DNA of 64,000 bases from positions 1 to 64,000 of the forward strand of contig LUCM01009277.1 in assembly GCA_008360955.1 (NCBI GenBank), read 5' to 3'. Positions 60,601 to 64,000 of the stretch are shown here, in pieces. The notes under the pieces are model-generated. The model saw only the letters and a program-made list of their open reading frames with translations. It searched no databases and was not told the DNA's origin. A program made the translations under genes and the position numbers. Position 1 is the first letter of the stretch. Every line of letters starts with the position of its first letter. The stretch comes from Fasciolopsis buskii (taxonomy: Eukaryota > Platyhelminthes > Trematoda > Plagiorchiida > Fasciolidae).

Positions 60601-63600
60601 TAATGTATAAATTTAATTATTCGTTGTGATTTACCTACTCGAACCAGCGCACAAAAATTTTGGAACTGTTGCCCCCAGATTAATTGTCTGCAATAATGGC
60701 CTGGAGCAGTAGTAAGTTAAAAAAAGGATGACAAAAGTGTTGGAATCGCATACTGAGAAACGCATCCAATATACTCTAAGCGAAAACTCCACGCACCATG
60801 CCTTTGTACCGCAGTTTACTGACAAAAATGACAGGTAAGAACGGTATGCAAACAATCTGCTCAAAGGAGCTATGCTTGTAGCGTGTGGAGTGCACAAAAT
60901 GCTCTTTTAAGTGGACCGTCTAAAGTGTGACTCATGAGCCAAAACTGAATTCGGTGTGCACGAGGAAATTAGGGGTCAAATACGGAATCTATCACCTTGT
61001 TATCAGTGAGTTTGTAATTATCGCCGACGTCAGCATTTCGGTCAAGTAACGGTTAATCGGCATTTCATGGAAGCAAGACTAATAATACAAGAAACGGTTA
61101 ATTTTTAATCCTATGGAAAGCTAGTAAGTGCTGTATTCAATCTGAGGTCAAAGATGGAGTGTGCCCTTTTTAATCAAAGAATTCCTGATGATATTGATTC
61201 ATTTTGACTGTTATTGGCTGGAATTCTGTCTCCTTAAGCCTACTGTATGACTGACTGTCGCTGTTTCCAGTCATTGCTGTTGTATCAACAAATAATATAT
61301 GATAGACTCTTGCTGCGCTAACTTTTATATTCAGTAAGGTCGGAAACAAATCTTTATTAATTAAAGGTGGCGGAAAAACTGTCGGTGCATGTGCTCGTGT
61401 AGCATCTGAAATGTACCCCATTACTAACGGGTAGTGAATACATGGGGAGAAGTGGGATGGATAATTGATGTCACTCAACGGTCACCTCCTGTTAGTTATG
61501 GTGTGAACAGACTATCAAACGTGAAGGCAAACTGAAAATCATATACCTTGTAAGAAGTACCCGAAAACGAGTTCTCACGAAGTTAAGTGTGGATGTATGC
61601 GTACATTAATAAGGCTAGTGGTCAACTAACTGAAACCAACACAAGCTCATGTTTATGCTATCAGACTGCAACAGGATTCCTTTTTTGCAAAGGTGAGAAA
61701 TTGAAATCTGGAAAAGCATTAATCGATCTCACTGCTGACAAGCCATCCCATCTTGGAACTCACCGGCTGTCTCAGTGAATGCAATCAGGATTCCAGCAAA
61801 ACATTGTGATCAATCAAGTCAACGTTTGTACGCAGTCGGAAAATGTAATTTCAGTTTAAATGTTGTTCCCTTCAGGGGCGACTTGGCTAAAGTAATTGAT
61901 TTAATGCAAACCTATGTCGGGAGTTTCCTGAATCATCTTTAGGGAATTCGGTTAGAAGTATGAACGAAGCATTACGTATGATGACGTTTCAAGTATAGCA
62001 CATGACACTGCTCCCACATACCAAACTCACGGCTAATTTAGATACATTCAACTTCAAAATAAAGAAAGAAGATGGGAAAAGCCTATTCACTTCCTAAATA
62101 TGTTCAGTCGTCGGCTCTCGTCATTTGCAGGGTTTCAAAACACTTAAAGTATAGAAAAAACTAGAAAAGCATAACGTTTTGGGAGCAATTATCTTTCACA
62201 TTATTCCCAAACTTGCCGATCTATAATCCGAAGGTGTTTTTCAGAACTGGAAAAAGTCATGCAAAATTTGCTTTCTGGATAAAATGAAAAATGGCTAATT
62301 GTAAAGGAGCCCTTTATGATGTGTTATGGCGATATTCATTTGATTTGTTACATTGTGGAGCAACCCATACAGTTTTGCATTTTTCCCATCACAGGATGGA
62401 GCACTGCTCAAGTAAAATATACAAATTACATATAATGATAAGGGAATTCTGTTTATTTACCGACTGTCAAGAAGAAAGCTGCAAATATCACCAAATTACT
62501 GACCGGACGATAAGAATACACTGAAAAGGCTTGAAGTAAATCTTGCCGACAAACACTATGGATAATAAATGGGAAATTTACCAGAATGCAGCAATCGTTA
62601 CAGTGTTGTTCTATACCGCCCTAATAAATCCAACACAACCCCTAACTAGTCGTATACCATAGAAGAGAATCGTGGATATTTCGTAAAAATGAATTGTACT
62701 GGCTCATTTCTCTGTTATATGGGGTTAGAGATATTGGCCAACAGTAGAGCTCTGGAAATGTGTGATTCTAATGAGGGCCATGCAGTACCAATATGCAATG
62801 TCTAACCAATAAATACAATTGATAAATGCATTCCCTGCCAAATAAATGTTTGAACTATAGAATGAATATCAGCTAGTGGCCGCTTTCTGGAAGCGGTCAC
62901 ATTCAGGAATATATAATTATGGATTCCGTGTAGCAAAAAAGACACGGGTTGAAAAGTGTTTTTGGAAATCGCATTATCTCGAAAGACTGGGCAGTCAATC
63001 AACACTCGATAAAATGGGAAATCACTGACGCAAATGCGCACGTGCACCAGGAAACAAAACTGAATCGATGAGAACGTAACCAGCCTCTCTGCATTTTATC
63101 GTTTGTTTACATGTACTGATATCGGCGGAAATAGATAGAAGGTAAGCTTGAGTCTCAAAATGTGACATCTTGATTTGCAAACCTTTGCTTAGTAGAATAA
63201 GATCAATGTATTATAATTTCTGAATTGAAGTTTGCCGGTTACATCTGAGTGACCTGCGCTAGTTTCGGGTTCATTATGCTTACACAACCCTTGGCTTCGT
63301 CGTGAAATTATCACCTCACGGTCATCCTATCTCCTAAAGTTTATCCCACTACAACCAGCGCGACTCTGGAGACGTTTGCTATCGCCTTCTTTGTTTTTGA
63401 CCATAAACGGTAGGACCCTTCTGCCTGTGACAAAAAATCCGTTTGCGAAATAATTACAAACGGCAGATGTGGACTTTAGCTTACTGGAATTAAATTTCCT
63501 GGAATGAACTGTTCAACCAGCAAAGCATGCTATCAAGGAATAGAATTAGGTTAGAGGAAATTTTCTATTTACACTTTGACTTCACTATGCAAGACTAGAA

Positions 63601-64000
63601 AATCAGATGATAAATTAACGATAATTTCACACCTAGGTTGATGCAGCGTCTGACAAACATGCATTTGTCTATCAGTGGCACAAAGAATAGGCCATGTTAC
63701 TTCGTAGACCTGGGTTGTATAGATGACCAGCACAGGGAACGTAATAGTAATTTAGAACCATTGTTTTCCAAACCTGGGAAAATAGTTGGGAGCAGCTACA
63801 TCAAGCTTCTATGTGCTACACAGAAGTTATAAATATTAGGATTTTACAAATTTTACAGATACCGCCAATGCTTTTGGATACGTATTCTTCAGGACTATTT
63901 AACTTCGAAACAAGTCTGCTTAGTAAATTATACGTTTCACTTGAATAGGTGGTCATCATAACGCACCTCTGGCACTTTACCGTTTTTCTGCTGTTATCAT
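57654..64000. other. no supported gene
   Basis: About 6.3 kb of A+T-rich sequence with no supported gene, RNA or mobile element. Frames are at most 102 codons (61170-61478, -) and lack motifs. Confidence 0.35.

Overview
The window looks like eukaryotic, gene-poor genomic DNA. No intact multi-exon gene, rRNA, true tRNA or prokaryotic operon could be recognised. Almost everything identifiable is a decayed transposable element. These are Ty3/gypsy LTR retrotransposons of two lineages, one CR1/Jockey-like non-LTR retrotransposon (LINE), a tRNA-derived SINE family and (TA)n microsatellites. An invertebrate animal fits best. I would guess a parasitic flatworm (trematode or cestode) from the mix of CR1-like LINE, gypsy lineages and tRNA-SINE, but no taxonomic marker is present. 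By eye the first ~28 kb is richer in G+C than the rest, and most of the recognisable retrotransposon protein sequence lies there.

Layout. 1-422: an open frame on the minus strand runs off the left edge; it may be a LINE ORF1. 1.2-3.9 kb: gypsy copy 1 (+), with gag, reverse transcriptase (RT), RNase H and integrase, frameshifted and with at least two large internal deletions. 9.8-11.5 kb: a LINE ORF2 remnant (-) with endonuclease, linker and start of RT, abutted by a SINE (+). 13.8 kb (-), 19.1 kb (+) and 44.5 kb (+): further SINE copies. 20.4-22.5 kb: copy A of a long duplicated block. 22.8-24.1 kb: gypsy copy 2 (+), gag and protease. 26.4-27.2 kb: a tyrosine-kinase pseudogene (+). 27.8-28.6 kb: gypsy copy 3 (+), end of RT and RNase H. 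37.0, 43.4 and 48.1 kb: fragments of a second gypsy lineage (-), one RT and two integrase. 50.4-52.4 kb: copy B of the duplicated block. 57.5 kb: a long inverted repeat with a hammerhead-ribozyme-like centre.

The most unusual feature is the A/B duplication. The blocks are collinear for about 2 kb but strongly diverged, except for a gapless 379-bp core. The core differs at only 7 positions, all transitions. On the minus strand it looks like a terminal exon: acceptor-like site, open frame, stop, then AATAAA. Either recent ectopic gene conversion or strong constraint must explain it.

No working gene network can be inferred. Coordinates of decayed elements are approximate and were judged by reading translations by eye.
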